The notes: generated from the letters alone by a model not told the origin. A stretch of DNA of 64,000 bases from Alloalcanivorax dieselolei B5 (GCF_000300005.1 NC_018691.1:1736001-1800000), one strand, 5' to 3'. Shown: positions 53,218 through 61,940, counted from the first letter of the stretch. Program-made: numbers and translations.

Positions 53218-53318
53218 GTAGGAGCCTGCCCTGCAGGCGTGGAGCCCATTCGCCAGCAAGGCTGGCTCCTACAGACCGAGCTACGAAGCCACTGTAGGAG
53301 CTTGCCTTGCAAGCGAAT
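53218..53318. repeat. Three REP-like copies
   Basis: Direct copy GTAGGAGCCTGCCCTGC at 53218, inverted copy ATTCGCCAGCAAGGCTGGC at 53248-53273, and direct copy TGTAGGAGCTTGCCTTGC at 53293-53318. Located between two leftward genes; nothing else is seen in 53095-53336. Confidence 0.8.
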
Positions 53319-53336
53319 GGCGTGCCGGCGAGTGCC

Positions 53337-54296
53337 CTACAACACCAATACCCGCTTGCCGCTGAAGCTGTCTTCCACCATATGCTGATGGGCGGCCAGA
53401 GCATCATCGAAGGCAAAGGTCTCCATCGGCAACGGACGCAGCCGTTCGGCGGCGAACAGCGGCGCCAGGCGGTCGTTGAACAGGCCGGCCATGGCGATGC
53501 GGCGGTCCAGGGTCTGGCTGCGCATGGTCATGGCGGTGATCTTCAGACGGCGCTGCAGGAACGGCCGCAGATCCATCATGGTCTGGGCACCGCCCAGCAC
53601 CCCCACCAGACTCAGCGTGCCTTCGGTGCGCAGGCCCTTGAGCACCTGGCTCCAGTCCGGGCCCACCATATCCATGATCACCGCCACGCCGTCGCCGGTG
53701 ATTTTCTTCAACTGCTCGGCCAGGGTGTCGTCCTCGGTGACCGTGGCCACCAGCCCCATGCCTTCGGCGGTGCGCAGATTAGCCGGGTTACGGCTGGAGC
53801 CGATCGGCCGTGCGCCCAGCGCCGCCGCCAGTTGGGTGCCGGCGAGGCCGACGCCGGCGCTGGCCGGGCGGATCAGACACCATTGCCCCGGTTGCAGGCC
53901 GCCGTCCAGGAACAGCGCCCGATAGGCGGTCAGGAAGGCTTCCGGAATGGTGGCGCCGGTGGCGAAGTCCAGATTGTCCGGCAGTGTCAAAGGTTCATCT
54001 TCATGCACCACCAGATATTCCGCGTAGGCACCGCTGGGAATCAGCCCCATGACCCGGTCGCCCACCTGACGATGGGTGACCTTGCTGCCCACGGCATCCA
54101 CCTCGCCGGCGTATTCCAGCCCGGGCACCCGCTGGTCGAAGCCCGGGGGTGCCGGATACATGCCTTTCACCTGCAGGATATCGGCGCGATTGATACCCAC
54201 CGCCCGCACTCGGATACGCACCTGATCCGGCGCCGGTTCCGGGGTATCAAAGGGGCCAAGGGCCATGGTGCCATCGTTGATCTGCCACGCTTGCAT
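53337..54296 (-). CDS. NADPH:quinone reductase-like zinc-independent MDR
   Basis: A 319-residue quinone oxidoreductase. It starts MQAWQINDGTMALGPFDTPEP, has VPGLEYAGEVDAVG, and a Rossmann motif in SAGVGLAGTQLAAALGARPIGSSRN (about 145-170). Zinc ligands are absent. It reduces quinones or alpha,beta-unsaturated carbonyls with NADPH. The start at 54296 is preceded by GGAGAG; it is divergent from the MBL gene at 54460 across 163 bp. Confidence 0.88.
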   Translation of the reverse strand: MQAWQINDGTMALGPFDTPEPAPDQVRIRVRAVGINRADILQVKGMYPAPPGFDQRVPGLEYAGEVDAVGSKVTHRQVGDRVMGLIPSGAYAEYLVVHEDEPLTLPDNLDFATGATIPEAFLTAYRALFLDGGLQPGQWCLIRPASAGVGLAGTQLAAALGARPIGSSRNPANLRTAEGMGLVATVTEDDTLAEQLKKITGDGVAVIMDMVGPDWSQVLKGLRTEGTLSLVGVLGGAQTMMDLRPFLQRRLKITAMTMRSQTLDRRIAMAGLFNDRLAPLFAAERLRPLPMETFAFDDALAAHQHMVEDSFSGKRVLVL

Positions 54297-54459
54297 GGAT
54301 AGCTCTCTCCGTTATGAGTGAATCCCCGTGCTTCCCTTGAACCCTGGAAGGGAAGAAAATGAGGGATTCTATAGGTATACTGGGTTCACCTTTCCATCTG
54401 ATTTCGTCCCTGAGGTTGGGTCAACACAATAACGACAAAGTGGTCTTCGGGAGAACCCC

Positions 54460-55482
54460 ATGTCCGAATTGCAGTATCCGTTTTCGCAACCGCCACAACC
54501 CGGCGAGCGTCTGGAAGTGGCGCCGGGGGTGTACTGGTTGTACTTCCCCATGCCGCTGGCACTGGACCACATTAACCTGTGGTTGCTGGAGGATGGGGAC
54601 GGCTGGACCCTGGTCGATACCGGATTCGGTACCCGCCACACCCAGAAAATCTGGGCCGAGGCGTTCGACAACGCCCTGGAAGGCCGGCCGATCCGCCGCA
54701 TCATCGTCACCCATTACCATCCGGACCATGTCGGCCAGGCCGGCTGGCTGGCGCAACGTTTCGGAGCGCCGGTGCGCATGACGCGCGGGGAGTGGGAACT
54801 GCTCAATCATTTGCATTCCGCCGAGGACGAGACCGTCCGCCAGGACGTGCGCCGCTTCATGGGGCTGCACGGTCTGCATGGGGAGCCGCTGGATGCGCTC
54901 AGCGGCCGTGGCAACGGTTTCCGAAAAGTGGTGCCGATCATGCCACCGACCCCGGAGTTCATCGCCGCCGGCGACGCTATTCAGGTTAATGGTGAAACCT
55001 GGCGGGTGTACATTGGCCGGGGGCATGCGCCGGAGCACGCCTGTCTGTTCCGCGAGCACGACCACGTGCTGATCAGCGGCGATCAGGTGCTGCCGCGTAT
55101 TTCCAGTAACCTTACCGTGCACGCGCGCGACCCGGATGATGACCCGGTCAGCGCTTTCGTCGATTCATTGACGGCGATTAAAAACGCACTGCCGGAAGAC
55201 AGTCTGGTATTGCCGGCCCACGGCCTGGCTTTCCATGGTCTGCACGCTCGCATTGATGCTTTGGTCAAGCACCATGACGAACAGTTGAGCGTGGCCGAGG
55301 AAGCCTGCGAGAAAGTGCCGATGACCGCTTACGATCTGCTGCCGCTGCTGTTTAACCGCAAGCTCGACAACAATCAGATGATGTTCGCCATGGGGGAGAG
55401 CATCGCGCACCTCAACTGCCTGCACGCCCACGGCCGCGCCACGCGCGCCGACCGCCAGGGGCGGCGTTACTACGCCGCCTGA
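54460..55482 (+). CDS. MBL-fold metallo-hydrolase
   Basis: A 340-residue metallo-beta-lactamase-fold hydrolase. The zinc motif THYHPDH at about 85-91, GRGHAPEHACLF (His) and ISGDQVLPRIS (Asp), and the late LPAHG (His) supply a dinuclear site. A C-terminal winged-helix-like region (about 265-335) occurs in glyoxalase II-like and acyl-ester hydrolase members. No signal peptide is visible, so cytoplasmic. GGGAGAACC precedes the start. Substrate unknown. Confidence 0.85.
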   Translation: MSELQYPFSQPPQPGERLEVAPGVYWLYFPMPLALDHINLWLLEDGDGWTLVDTGFGTRHTQKIWAEAFDNALEGRPIRRIIVTHYHPDHVGQAGWLAQRFGAPVRMTRGEWELLNHLHSAEDETVRQDVRRFMGLHGLHGEPLDALSGRGNGFRKVVPIMPPTPEFIAAGDAIQVNGETWRVYIGRGHAPEHACLFREHDHVLISGDQVLPRISSNLTVHARDPDDDPVSAFVDSLTAIKNALPEDSLVLPAHGLAFHGLHARIDALVKHHDEQLSVAEEACEKVPMTAYDLLPLLFNRKLDNNQMMFAMGESIAHLNCLHAHGRATRADRQGRRYYAA

Positions 55483-55504
55483 TGGGCTGGGCTGGCTACG
55501 CCAC

Positions 55505-55576
55505 TGTAGGAGCCAGCCCTGCTGGCGAATGGAGCTTCTCCGGCGAAGGAATTCGCTTGCAGGGCAAGCTCCTACA
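55505..55576. repeat. REP-like inverted pair
   Basis: Direct copy TGTAGGAGCCAGCCCTGC at 55505-55530 and inverted copy ATTCGCTTGCAGGGCAAGC at 55551-55576, separated by 20 bp, between the convergent MBL and toxin genes. Confidence 0.8.
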
Positions 55577-55619
55577 GCGGCTCCGTCGTCTTTTTGGGGG
55601 AAGCTTGCAGGGCAGTGAC

Positions 55620-56042
55620 CTAACCCGCCATCCACGGATTCAGTAAAGACACCCCCAAGGGTTCGAAATCCTTGATATTGCGCGTGGCCAGTACAGCGCC
55701 GTGCCGCTCGCAGATGGCGGCGATCTGAACGTCGGCCATGTGCACGGGCCGGCCGCGTTTTTCGCAGGCCGCCAGTTTTTCCGCGTAGTGGGCGGCGGCC
55801 GGGGCGTCGAAAGGCAGCACGCGGCCGGCGAACTCCTCGTTGAACAAATCTACGGACAGGTCCGTGAGCTGGCGCTTGCGTCGCCCGGCGGGCAAGCGGC
55901 GGACGCCATGCAGTATTTCCGCCACGGTGATGCTGGTAACCGCCACATCCCGGCCGGGCTGGCGGTCCAGCCACGCCACTACCCGGGGGTCGGGCGCCGG
56001 CCGCATCAAGTCCGACAGCACATTGGTGTCCAGGACAATCAT
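55620..56042 (-). CDS. PIN-domain toxin (FitB/VapC type)
   Basis: A 140-residue PIN endonuclease. The acidic active site is visible in VLDTNVLSDLMRP (Asp5), TVAEILHGV (Glu near 43) and MADVQIAAICE (Asp near 104), with a final ATRNIKDFE. As VapC-type toxins do, it probably cleaves RNA when released from its antitoxin. It overlaps the antitoxin gene by ATGA at 56039-56042. Confidence 0.93.
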   Translation of the reverse strand: MIVLDTNVLSDLMRPAPDPRVVAWLDRQPGRDVAVTSITVAEILHGVRRLPAGRRKRQLTDLSVDLFNEEFAGRVLPFDAPAAAHYAEKLAACEKRGRPVHMADVQIAAICERHGAVLATRNIKDFEPLGVSLLNPWMAG

Positions 56043-56281
56043 TGATCCAGACCAGGATCGCGGGGCGCGTCCCGGCGCCGTTCGAACTCCGGCGGTTCGG
56101 CATCATAGGCGGCAAAGCGCTCGCGGATGCGGGTGCCAAGACCGGTATCCGAACCCGGCTCCAGGGCACGATGCAGGATCTGCCTTACCTCTTCCTCCAT
56201 GGAATGGCCGTGTTCAGCGGCGCTCAAGCGCAGCCGGGCTTTCAATTCGTCATCGAGGTTGCGGATGGTAATGGAGGCCAT
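56039..56281 (-). CDS. FitA-like ribbon-helix-helix antitoxin
   Basis: An 80-residue protein with an N-terminal ribbon-helix-helix (MASITIRNLDDELKARLR and HSMEEEVRQILHRAL) and a C-terminal extension (LGTRIRERFAAYDAEPPEF) that would fill the active site of the PIN toxin. It is the first gene of the pair and probably represses the operon by binding the 28-bp palindrome at 56295-56322. Start at 56281 is preceded by GGAGAACC. Confidence 0.92.
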   Translation of the reverse strand: MASITIRNLDDELKARLRLSAAEHGHSMEEEVRQILHRALEPGSDTGLGTRIRERFAAYDAEPPEFERRRDAPRDPGLDQ

Positions 56282-56294
56282 GAGGGTTCTCCGG

Positions 56295-56322
56295 ATGCTT
56301 TCATTGATATCAATGAAAGCAT
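56295..56322. promoter_or_regulatory. Perfect 28-bp palindromic operator of the toxin-antitoxin pair
   Basis: ATGCTTTCATTGAT is followed directly by ATCAATGAAAGCAT, an exact inverted repeat with no spacer, 14 bp upstream of the antitoxin start codon. Its position fits autoregulation by the ribbon-helix-helix protein. Confidence 0.8.
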
Positions 56323-56390
56323 AACACGCCAGACGGTAATAACAATGGGTCCGACGTCCGGCTCAAACTTTCTATTCCATATCCTGAATG

Positions 56391-57227
56391 CTATTCATCG
56401 ATAGCATTTTCCCTAAGATTGCGGGGAAACAGCGAGCGTTCCAGGAAGTGGGCGGTGTCGCGGATGGCGTCGCCGGCCCGGGCCAGGCCGCGAGCGTCGT
56501 GCTGGGCGGTGATGCCGATGCCGGAGATGGCGAAACGTGGCTGATTGTGGTGATCGCTGAGAACGCTGGCCACCATGCTGATGCCGCGGTACAGACAGTT
56601 GTCGTCCAGCGCCCAGCCCCGTTCCTGTGCTTCCTTAACGCCGTGCTGATACTCCTCGAAGCTGGGCGGATTCTCCCAGCGCAGTCGGGCGAAGCGGCGC
56701 CGCAGCTCCGCGTCGGGCAGGTCGCGTACCCCGGCGATGGCGCGGCCGCAGGCGCCGATCAACTCCGGCAGGCGGCTGTCCAGCCGCACATCCACATGGG
56801 CCACATTGGGGATGCCGCGGGCGATGACGCTGACATGATTATCGTGGGTGATGCGCCACAGTACGATCAGGATATCCAGATTCAGGGCCAGCCGTTCCAG
56901 CTCCGGCTGGATCAGGTCGGCATAGCTTTGACCGATCAGATTAACGGTCAGCTCGGACAGGCCAATGCCCAGCTGATAGGTCTTGCTGCTTTCGTCGAAA
57001 CGCACGAAGCCCTCGTTATTGAGGGTGCGCAGAATGTTGAAGGCGCTGCTCGGGCTGACGCCGGTGGCGCGGGCGATGGCGGCCACGCCCTCCGGCGCCT
57101 GCTGGTGGGCGAGGTGGCGTAAAAGCTGGATCGCGTTCACCACGGCGCCCACGTCCTTGGTACTGCCATTTCGGCTGCCGCCGTTCCGGTTGCTGGAGTC
57201 GGTACGTTCGTCTTTTGGGGATGTCAT
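56391..57227 (-). CDS. IclR family transcriptional regulator
   Basis: A 278-residue IclR-type regulator. A polar N-terminal tail (about 1-25) precedes the winged helix (VAAIARATGVSPSSAFNILRTL, FVRFDESSKTYQLG) and the effector domain (about 100-260). The start at 57227 gives an N-terminus typical of the family; a longer frame to 57464 adds unrelated residues. There is only a weak ribosome-binding site. It is divergent from the acyl-CoA ligase gene across 386 bp and an inverted repeat at 57255-57270 lies in the rightward promoter, so it probably controls the 57614-64000 operon. Confidence 0.9.
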   Translation of the reverse strand: MTSPKDERTDSSNRNGGSRNGSTKDVGAVVNAIQLLRHLAHQQAPEGVAAIARATGVSPSSAFNILRTLNNEGFVRFDESSKTYQLGIGLSELTVNLIGQSYADLIQPELERLALNLDILIVLWRITHDNHVSVIARGIPNVAHVDVRLDSRLPELIGACGRAIAGVRDLPDAELRRRFARLRWENPPSFEEYQHGVKEAQERGWALDDNCLYRGISMVASVLSDHHNQPRFAISGIGITAQHDARGLARAGDAIRDTAHFLERSLFPRNLRENAIDE

Positions 57228-57613
57228 GGATTTGTATTCACAATAAGGATTGACATTCAGGATAGTGAATTTACCATAAACCGCAATTCCGGCCCGGGCA
57301 ATGACCCGGCGCCGTTCTCGAAACCACGGTACAGAACAACAAAAGTGGGAGAGCAGAGTGATGCGCATGCCCCCGGTGGCCCGTCCCGGCCACGTCGTCA
57401 CTATACCGTTTGTCCCGGCGCCGGTCCCGGCCCGGATAACCCGCTCTCGTACCGCTGTCGCCAAGATCGTTGTACTCCGTTTCCCATGCGCTCACCTGGG
57501 AAGATCCCCCCGCCCCGGCGGCGTTGTCGCCGGTGGCGACGGGGTGGGCGTCCCGAGTCAGCCCGTAAATAAGAACAGTCAGAAATAGCAGGATCAGAAA
57601 GGAGCTTGCGGTG
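57228..57613. other. Divergent intergenic region upstream of the second acyl-CoA operon
   Basis: A 386-bp gap. The left end carries a rightward promoter candidate (57250-57277) with an embedded inverted repeat. Several short frames (for example 57301-57588) show no domain and no ribosome-binding site. AAAGGAG precedes the acyl-CoA ligase start. Confidence 0.55.
57250..57277 (+). promoter_or_regulatory. Candidate promoter with ATTCA-N6-TGAAT operator
   Basis: TTGACA at 57250-57255 and TACCAT at 57272-57277 are 16 bp apart. ATTCA (57255-57259) and TGAAT (57266-57270) are inverted arms inside the spacer, a repressor position suited to the divergent IclR protein. Leader length would be about 330 nt. 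Confidence 0.5.
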
Positions 57614-59776
57614 ATGCAAGACGACACCCACGCGAACGGCACCACCAACGGCCGGTTCGCTTCGCTAACGCCACTGCTGCAGCCACGCTCCGTGGCGGTG
57701 GTGGGGGCATCCGCCGACGCCACCCGTATCGGTGGCCGGCCAGTAAGCTACATGCTGCGCGGTGAGTTCCAGGGCCGGGTGATGCCGGTGAACCCGAAAC
57801 GCAGCGAGATTCAGGGGCTGCCGGCCTACGCCAGCATCGATGATCTGCCGGAAGCACCGGACGCCTCGGTGGTGGCGGTGCCGGCCGCCCAGGTGGTGGA
57901 CACCGTGGATGCCCTGGGCCGCAGGGGCGGACGCAGCGCCATTATTTTCTCTTCCGGTTTCAGTGAAGTGGGCGCGCAGGGCGAAGCGCTACAGCAGCAA
58001 CTGCTGGTCACCGCGCGCCGCCACGGCATGCGCTTGCTCGGCCCCAATACCGCCGGCGCCTTCAACAGCACCATCGGCTTCTTTGGCAGTTTCATGTCCG
58101 GCCTGGAACGCGGTTTTCCGCTGCCGGGCCGCATCGGTATCGCCTCCCAGTCCGGCGCCTACGGCGCTCACCTGCTGGGGCTGGCACGGGCGCGCGGGCT
58201 GGGCACACCAATCTGCGCCGCCACCGGCAACGAATGTGATGTCACCTTGGGCGAAGCCATTGGCTGGATGGTGGAGAACCCGGACATCGACGTGGTGATG
58301 GCCTACGCCGAAGCGGTGCGCGACGTGGAGTCGTTCACCGCCGCGCTGGAAGCCGCGCACGCCGCGCGCAAGCCGGTGATTCTGCAGAAAGTGGGCCGCA
58401 GCGCCCTGGGCCAGAAAGCCGCCCTGTCCCACACCGCCGCCCTGGCCGGTGACGACCGGGTATTCGACGCGATGCTGGCGGACTACGCGGTAATCCGCGT
58501 GGAGAGCAGCGCCGAGCTGCTGGACGTGGCCTATACCGCCACCCGCCGCATTTACCCGGCCAACAATTCCCTCGGCATGCTCACCATCAGCGGTGGCGCC
58601 GGCATCATCGTCAGCGACCTGGCCGAGCAGCTGGACGTGCCGATGCCGCCCATGCCGGAACCGGCCCAGGCCGACCTGAAAACCGCGGTGCCGTTCTGTT
58701 CCCCGATCAATCCAGTGGACTGCACCGCCCAGGTGCTCAACGACCTGACCCTGGCCGGTACCTTCGGTGAGCGCATGGTGTCCGACGGCGGTTATGCCTC
58801 GGTGCTGGCGTTCTTCAGCCAGGCCGGCACGGTGCCATCGGTGGCGCCGAAACTGTGCGCGGAGTTGAAAAAAGTAAAGGACGCCCATCCGGATCGCCTG
58901 TTCGTGATGTCGCTGATCGGCGAGCCGGAGCAGAACCAGCCCTATGAAGAGGCCGGCTTCGTATTGATGGAAGACCCCACCGACGCGGTGAAAGTAATCA
59001 AGGCCATGGGACAGTTGGGCGACGCCTTCGCCCGGCCTTTGCCACAGCGGGAAGCGGTGCCACCGGTAACCTTGCCGGAAGCCACGCCCGGCGAAGCCGA
59101 AGCCAAACAATTGCTGGCCGCGCACGGTATTCCCGCGGTGCCGGAAAAAGTGCTCGGCAGCGCCGGGGAGGCCGCCGCCTACGCCGAACAAATCGGCTTC
59201 CCGGTGGTGATGAAAATCGCCTCCGCCGACATCGTGCACAAATCCGAAATCGGTGGCGTGCTGTTGAACGTTGCCGACGCGGACTCCGTGCGCGAAGGCT
59301 TCCAGACCCTGTTGGACAACGCCGAACGTCACGCCCCGGAGGCGAAACTGGACGGTGTGCTGGTGGCCCGGCAGATCGTCGGCGGCGTGGAATGCTTCAT
59401 GGGCATCCAGCGCGACCCGCAGTTCGGGCCGGTGGCGGTGTTCGGTCTCGGCGGCATCTTTGTCGAAGTGCTCAAGGACGTGGTGTTCCAGCGTTGTCCG
59501 TTTGACCGAGAGGAAGCTCGCCGTCTGATTCTGTCGATCAAGGGCGCGCCGCTGCTGCAAGGCGCTCGCGGCCGTGCGCCGGTGGATCTGGACGCGTTGT
59601 CGGCAATGCTCGCCAATTTGTCCCGCTTCGCCGTCGGCGCCGGTGAGCGCCTGGACTCCATCGATATCAATCCGGTTTTCGCCATGCCCGAAGGGCAGGG
59701 TGCCTTCGCCGCCGACGCGCTGATCCAGCTAAAAACAGACCAGCTAAAAACAGACCAATTGAACGAACAAAAGTGA
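57614..59776 (+). CDS. Acyl-CoA synthetase, ADP-forming (acetate-CoA ligase family)
   Basis: A 720-residue single-chain NDP-forming ligase. CoA-binding domain about 20-145 (SVAVVGASADATRIGGRP), succinyl-CoA-ligase-like domain about 155-290 (GIASQSGAYGAHLLG), the phosphohistidine region AALSHTAALAGDD near 275, and an ATP-grasp domain about 490-710 (VVMKIASADIVHKSEIGGV). It would make an acyl-CoA from a carboxylic acid, ATP and CoA. I use the ATG at 57614; GTG at 57611 is equally spaced from AAAGGAG. The C-terminus contains a tandem LKTDQ duplication. It heads the operon to 64000. Confidence 0.9.
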   Translation: MQDDTHANGTTNGRFASLTPLLQPRSVAVVGASADATRIGGRPVSYMLRGEFQGRVMPVNPKRSEIQGLPAYASIDDLPEAPDASVVAVPAAQVVDTVDALGRRGGRSAIIFSSGFSEVGAQGEALQQQLLVTARRHGMRLLGPNTAGAFNSTIGFFGSFMSGLERGFPLPGRIGIASQSGAYGAHLLGLARARGLGTPICAATGNECDVTLGEAIGWMVENPDIDVVMAYAEAVRDVESFTAALEAAHAARKPVILQKVGRSALGQKAALSHTAALAGDDRVFDAMLADYAVIRVESSAELLDVAYTATRRIYPANNSLGMLTISGGAGIIVSDLAEQLDVPMPPMPEPAQADLKTAVPFCSPINPVDCTAQVLNDLTLAGTFGERMVSDGGYASVLAFFSQAGTVPSVAPKLCAELKKVKDAHPDRLFVMSLIGEPEQNQPYEEAGFVLMEDPTDAVKVIKAMGQLGDAFARPLPQREAVPPVTLPEATPGEAEAKQLLAAHGIPAVPEKVLGSAGEAAAYAEQIGFPVVMKIASADIVHKSEIGGVLLNVADADSVREGFQTLLDNAERHAPEAKLDGVLVARQIVGGVECFMGIQRDPQFGPVAVFGLGGIFVEVLKDVVFQRCPFDREEARRLILSIKGAPLLQGARGRAPVDLDALSAMLANLSRFAVGAGERLDSIDINPVFAMPEGQGAFAADALIQLKTDQLKTDQLNEQK
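59730..59758 (+). repeat. 15-bp tandem duplication at gene 3' end
   Basis: CAGCTAAAAACAGAC occurs twice in succession, encoding LKTDQLKTDQ, just before the stop codon of the acyl-CoA ligase. The situation parallels the duplication at 20101-20130. Confidence 0.8.
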
Positions 59777-59783
59777 GAGCGGC

Positions 59784-60626
59784 ATGGCTATCGATCCGCA
59801 ACATTTGCTCAATTACCCCATTCCCCAGGTACGTCAAACACTGACCGAAAAGGACACCGCGTTTTATGCCCTGTCGGTGGGCCTCGGTATGGACTCCCTG
59901 GACGAAAAACAACTGCGCTTCGTCGATTCCGCCCGGGATTTCCGTGCGCTGCCCAGCATCGCGGTGGTGCTGGGACATCCCGGTTTCTGGGTGGCGCGTG
60001 ATGATACCGGCATCGATGCGGTGCGCGTGGTGCACGGTGAACAGCGCATTGAGTGGCACAAGCCGCTGCCGGTGGCGGGCGAAGTGGTGGGCGAAACCCG
60101 CGTCACCGGTGTGGTGGACAAGGGCAACAACGCGCTGATGTACAGCGAAAAGGAACTGCGCGACGGTAACGGCGAGTTGTTGGCTACCGCCGGCATGACC
60201 ACGGTGCTGCGCGGGCAGGGCGGGTTCGGTGGCGACAGCGAACCGTTGCACGCGGTACACACCCTGCCGGACAGCGAGCCGGACATCAGCGTGGATCTGC
60301 CCACCCGTGCCGAGCAGGCGCTGTACTACCGTCTCAACGGCGACGACAACCCGCTGCACTCCAATCCCGCCACCGCCGAGGCCGCCGGTTATCCGCGTCC
60401 GATCCTGCACGGCCTGTGCACCCTCGGTGTGGTCTTCCATGCGTTGTTCCGTGAGCTGGTGGATTACCAGGAAGACCGTTTGAAGGCCTTGTCGCTGCGT
60501 TTTTCCTCGCCGGTCTTTCCCGGCGAGACCATCCGTACCGAAATCTGGCGCGACGGTTCCTTCCGTGCCCGGGTGGTGGAGCGTGACGTGGTGGTGGTGA
60601 ACAACGGCAAGCTGGATTTTGTTTGA
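59784..60626 (+). CDS. MaoC-type (R)-specific enoyl-CoA hydratase
   Basis: A 280-residue double-hotdog protein. The N-terminal half (about 1-145) is a non-catalytic hotdog; the C-terminal half carries the hydratase 2 motif YRLNGDDNPLHSNPATA (about 175-191) with catalytic Asp and His, then HGLCTLGV. The length matches eukaryotic-type MFE-2 hydratases and mycobacterial side-chain hydratases. It would hydrate a 2-enoyl-CoA to the (3R)-hydroxyacyl-CoA, to be oxidised by an SDR such as that at 63892. It starts 7 bp after the ligase stop. Confidence 0.9.
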   Translation: MAIDPQHLLNYPIPQVRQTLTEKDTAFYALSVGLGMDSLDEKQLRFVDSARDFRALPSIAVVLGHPGFWVARDDTGIDAVRVVHGEQRIEWHKPLPVAGEVVGETRVTGVVDKGNNALMYSEKELRDGNGELLATAGMTTVLRGQGGFGGDSEPLHAVHTLPDSEPDISVDLPTRAEQALYYRLNGDDNPLHSNPATAEAAGYPRPILHGLCTLGVVFHALFRELVDYQEDRLKALSLRFSSPVFPGETIRTEIWRDGSFRARVVERDVVVVNNGKLDFV

Positions 60627-60642
60627 TGTCGCTACAAGGTCT

Positions 60643-60823
60643 CTGTAGGAGCCAGCCCTGCTGGCGAACCAGTGCCCTCCGCCGTTGGGGCATTCGCTTG
60701 CAGGGCAAGCTCCTACAGCAGCTTCGTAGCGCAATCTGTAGGAGCTAGCCTTGCTGGCGAATTTTTTGGCTTTGTGCCCTCTTCACCAGCAGGCGGAGGG
60801 CCGCTCCGGCTAGCTCCTACAGC
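60643..60823. repeat. Four REP-like copies in alternating orientation
   Basis: Direct copy TGTAGGAGCCAGCCCTGC at 60643, inverted ATTCGCTTGCAGGGCAAGC at 60692-60717, direct TGTAGGAGCTAGCCTTGC at 60737, and a degenerate inverted copy ending GCTAGCTCCTACAG at about 60823. It fills the 246-bp gap between the MaoC gene and the acyl-CoA dehydrogenase and breaks an otherwise tight operon. Confidence 0.82.
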
Positions 60824-60872
60824 AGCTTCGCAGGAAGCGGCTTTAGCCGCGAAATAAATTCGGGAGAGAACA

Positions 60873-61940
60873 ATGACCATCGAATGGACCCAAGAGGATC
60901 TCGAGGCGCGGGAAGAACAGGTGCGGATGATCCGCGACAGCGCGGTGACGCTGGTGTCCCGCCATGGCGCGCTGGAGCGGGCCCGTAAAACTCGCTACAG
61001 CGACCTTGGCCTGGCCCCCGCGATCTGGCGGGAATTCTGTGAAATGGGCTGGACCGGCCTGCGTGTGCCGGAAGAAAAAGGCGGTGCCGGCCTTGGCATG
61101 CTGGAATACGTGGCGCTGCTGGAGGAACTCGGCAAAGGGCTGGTGCCGGAGCCGTTGATCGAAGGCGCGCTCACCGCCGCGCTGTTGCCGCAAGCCGCCG
61201 CCACCGCGCATATCCAGGGCGAGCAGCTGATTCTGCCGGCGGGAATCGGGGGCGTCGATCAGCCGCCGGTGTGCCGTGACAACGCACTGGATGGCGAGGT
61301 GCGCCGGGTGTCCCTGGCCAGCGCCGCCGATGCCTTCCTGGTGGCCTGTGACCAGGGGCTGGCGCTGGTGGACAAGGACGCCGCCGGGCTGACCCTGGAA
61401 CGTCAGTTGCAGCAGGACGGCTCCCATGTCGCCACCTTGAAGTTCAATAACACGCCGGTGCGGGAATTGGTGAGCAACGCCGATGTGGACGCCGCGCTGG
61501 AAGACGCCACCCTGGGGTGTGCCGCCTACCTGTTGGGGGTGATGCAGGCGGCGTTCGATGAAACCCTGTCCTATCTGAAAATCCGCCGTCAGTTCGGTAA
61601 GGAAATCGGCGGTTTCCAGGCCCTGCAGCATCGCGCCGTGGACCTGAAAATCCAGATCGAACTGACTCGTGCCATGGTCACCAGCGCCGCCCGCGCCATC
61701 GACCAGGAATTTCCCATTGAGCGCATCCGCCGCGCCGTGTCCACCGCCCGGGTAAAAGCCTCCACCGCCGCCATGCTGGTAACCCGCGAAGCGGTGCAGT
61801 TTCACGGCGGCATCGGTTACACCGACGAAGCCGACATCGGTTTGTTCCCGCGCAAGGTGCTGGTGCTGCTCAACCGCTTCGGCGGTGTCGACGGCCACAA
61901 ACGCCGTTTCATGTCTCTGATCGATGAGGAGGACGCCTGA
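60873..61940 (+). CDS. Acyl-CoA dehydrogenase family protein, probable non-catalytic partner
   Basis: A 355-residue acyl-CoA dehydrogenase-fold protein, shorter than the usual 380. The C-terminal domain is recognisable (RRQFGKEIGGFQALQHRAVDLKIQ, QFHGGIGYTDEADIGLFPRK). Neither catalytic Glu position is filled, and the FAD/substrate WCQGYSEP-type motif is missing. With the full acyl-CoA dehydrogenase at 62707 it probably forms a heteromer. CGGGAGAG precedes the start. Its stop codon overlaps the next start by one base (TGATG). Confidence 0.87.
   Translation: MTIEWTQEDLEAREEQVRMIRDSAVTLVSRHGALERARKTRYSDLGLAPAIWREFCEMGWTGLRVPEEKGGAGLGMLEYVALLEELGKGLVPEPLIEGALTAALLPQAAATAHIQGEQLILPAGIGGVDQPPVCRDNALDGEVRRVSLASAADAFLVACDQGLALVDKDAAGLTLERQLQQDGSHVATLKFNNTPVRELVSNADVDAALEDATLGCAAYLLGVMQAAFDETLSYLKIRRQFGKEIGGFQALQHRAVDLKIQIELTRAMVTSAARAIDQEFPIERIRRAVSTARVKASTAAMLVTREAVQFHGGIGYTDEADIGLFPRKVLVLLNRFGGVDGHKRRFMSLIDEEDA

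Noticed and set aside
57301-57588. 95-codon frame in the IclR/ligase intergenic region
   Set aside because: No ribosome-binding site, no domain and Arg/Pro-rich random composition.
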